Part shown: piece after piece, positions 6,237 to 6,645 of the stretch
How the letters are laid out: every line of letters begins with the position of its first letter
Numbering within the stretch: the first letter of the stretch is position 1
Source of the DNA: Nitrososphaerota archaeon
GTDB lineage: Archaea > Thermoproteota > Nitrososphaeria > Nitrososphaerales > Gagatemarchaeaceae
Assembly: GCA_005877365.1 (NCBI GenBank)
Contig: VBPP01000148.1
Span: forward strand, 1 to 6,645
DNA: 6,645 nucleotides
Reading direction: 5' to 3'
The notes under the pieces: generated by a model
Databases searched by the model: none
The model's input: only the letters and a program-made list of their open reading frames with translations
What the model was told of the DNA's origin: nothing
Program-made: the position numbers and the translations under genes

Positions 6237-6645
6237 TTATCTGCGACTTTCCCTCTCGACAGTTCGAACGGCAATCTGGGTTAGGAAGACCCCGCCGAAG
6301 AGCTCGGCGTTCATGACAGAGATTTGTGACGGAGCCGACAGTAATCCTGGCATCGAGATGGAGAGTGCGATTGGAAACTGGGTGGAATTGGCCTTTTGGA
6401 TATAGTACGCCAGGTATCCCCCACCTGCGCCTCCGCTCCCGTCACCGTACTGCGGGTTGTAGACACCACGACCGATTGCGCTGTTCGAGGGGAGGACCCA
6501 CGTCCGCTCCACCTGTATGGCGTCGGGTGAATACATCGGTATTATGCCCGCCCAGTCCAGCATTGCCTTCTGCACCTTGCTGTAGAGCTCGAGCCTGTAT
6601 GTGGAATTCAGCGACGCGGCGGCCTGATTCAGCCAGGTGATTACC
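6237..6645 (-). CDS. Probable ABC transporter substrate-binding protein, family 5, C-terminal part (partial)
   Basis: The minus-strand frame is open from the right edge to a TAA at 6239-6237, giving 135 residues; the N-terminus lies outside the window. The sequence LNQAAASLNSTYRLELYSKV followed by QKAML and then IIPMYSPDAIQVER resembles the C-terminal region of oligopeptide/dipeptide-type solute-binding proteins. There, a 'xxR..LY..vQ..l' helix precedes an 'IPLY' strand and a 'YNP' motif (here GVYNPQYG). Such proteins sit outside the membrane and feed peptides or similar solutes to an ABC permease. The sequence continues for about 65 residues beyond YNP, through a Gly-rich patch (GDGSGGAGGGYLAYY) and an unusual tail ending ESRR, where many family members would end sooner. 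Internal GTG codons such as 6575-6573 are not the true start. Assignment rests on short motifs only. Confidence 0.6.
   Translation of the reverse strand, partial: VITWLNQAAASLNSTYRLELYSKVQKAMLDWAGIIPMYSPDAIQVERTWVLPSNSAIGRGVYNPQYGDGSGGAGGGYLAYYIQKANSTQFPIALSISMPGLLSAPSQISVMNAELFGGVFLTQIAVRTVERESRR

Noticed and set aside
6326..6640. Plus-strand open frame opposite the substrate-binding protein
   Set aside because: It is Arg/Pro/Cys-rich with no recognisable motif and overlaps a better-supported minus-strand gene.
1..6645. CRISPR arrays, tRNA or rRNA genes, riboswitches, attachment sites
   Set aside because: I read both strands and found no regularly spaced repeats, no tRNA-like cloverleaf with a T-loop, and no conserved RNA motif.

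Overview
The window looks archaeal. Genes start with ATG or TTG and mostly lack a clear Shine-Dalgarno site. TATA-like boxes lie about 25-35 bp upstream of several starts, as expected for leaderless or short-leader archaeal transcripts. The transposase remnant and the membrane-protein types also fit archaea. Base composition is moderately GC-rich. I cannot separate a Nitrososphaeria/Bathyarchaeia-type lineage from a Thermoplasmata-type one, and the many broken genes suggest a metagenome-derived contig or a decaying locus.

Layout. (1) 1-717, minus: the N-terminal part of a multi-pass membrane protein that runs off the left edge. (2) 718-1283: no intact gene; it holds a broken DDE transposase (about 828-1144) of IS6/IS240-like type. 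(3) 1284-2534, plus: an M24-family hydrolase (creatinase/Xaa-Pro peptidase fold) with all five metal ligands. (4) 2569-3720, minus: an MFS transporter that appears to lack TM5. (5) 3721-3846: a divergent promoter region with a perfect 7-bp inverted repeat. (6) 3847-4872, plus: an AspA/DoeB-like M14 deacylase in which both zinc-binding histidines are replaced. (7) 4880-6113, plus: a class III PLP aminotransferase split by a frameshift and lacking an internal segment. (8) 6237-6645, minus: the C-terminal part of a probable family 5 (oligopeptide-type) ABC substrate-binding protein that runs off the right edge.

How the genes may fit together: an M24 hydrolase, an AspA/DoeB-like deacylase and a class III aminotransferase are the same three families as DoeA, DoeB and DoeD of bacterial ectoine breakdown (ring opening to N-acetyl-diaminobutyrate, deacetylation, transamination). 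With a transporter between them, the cluster may import and break down an N-acylated diamino acid or related cyclic compound. This is inference from family membership and order; the substrate is not shown. At least three members carry anomalies (missing zinc ligands, a missing transmembrane helix, a frameshift with deletion), so the locus is either decaying, repurposed or damaged by assembly.
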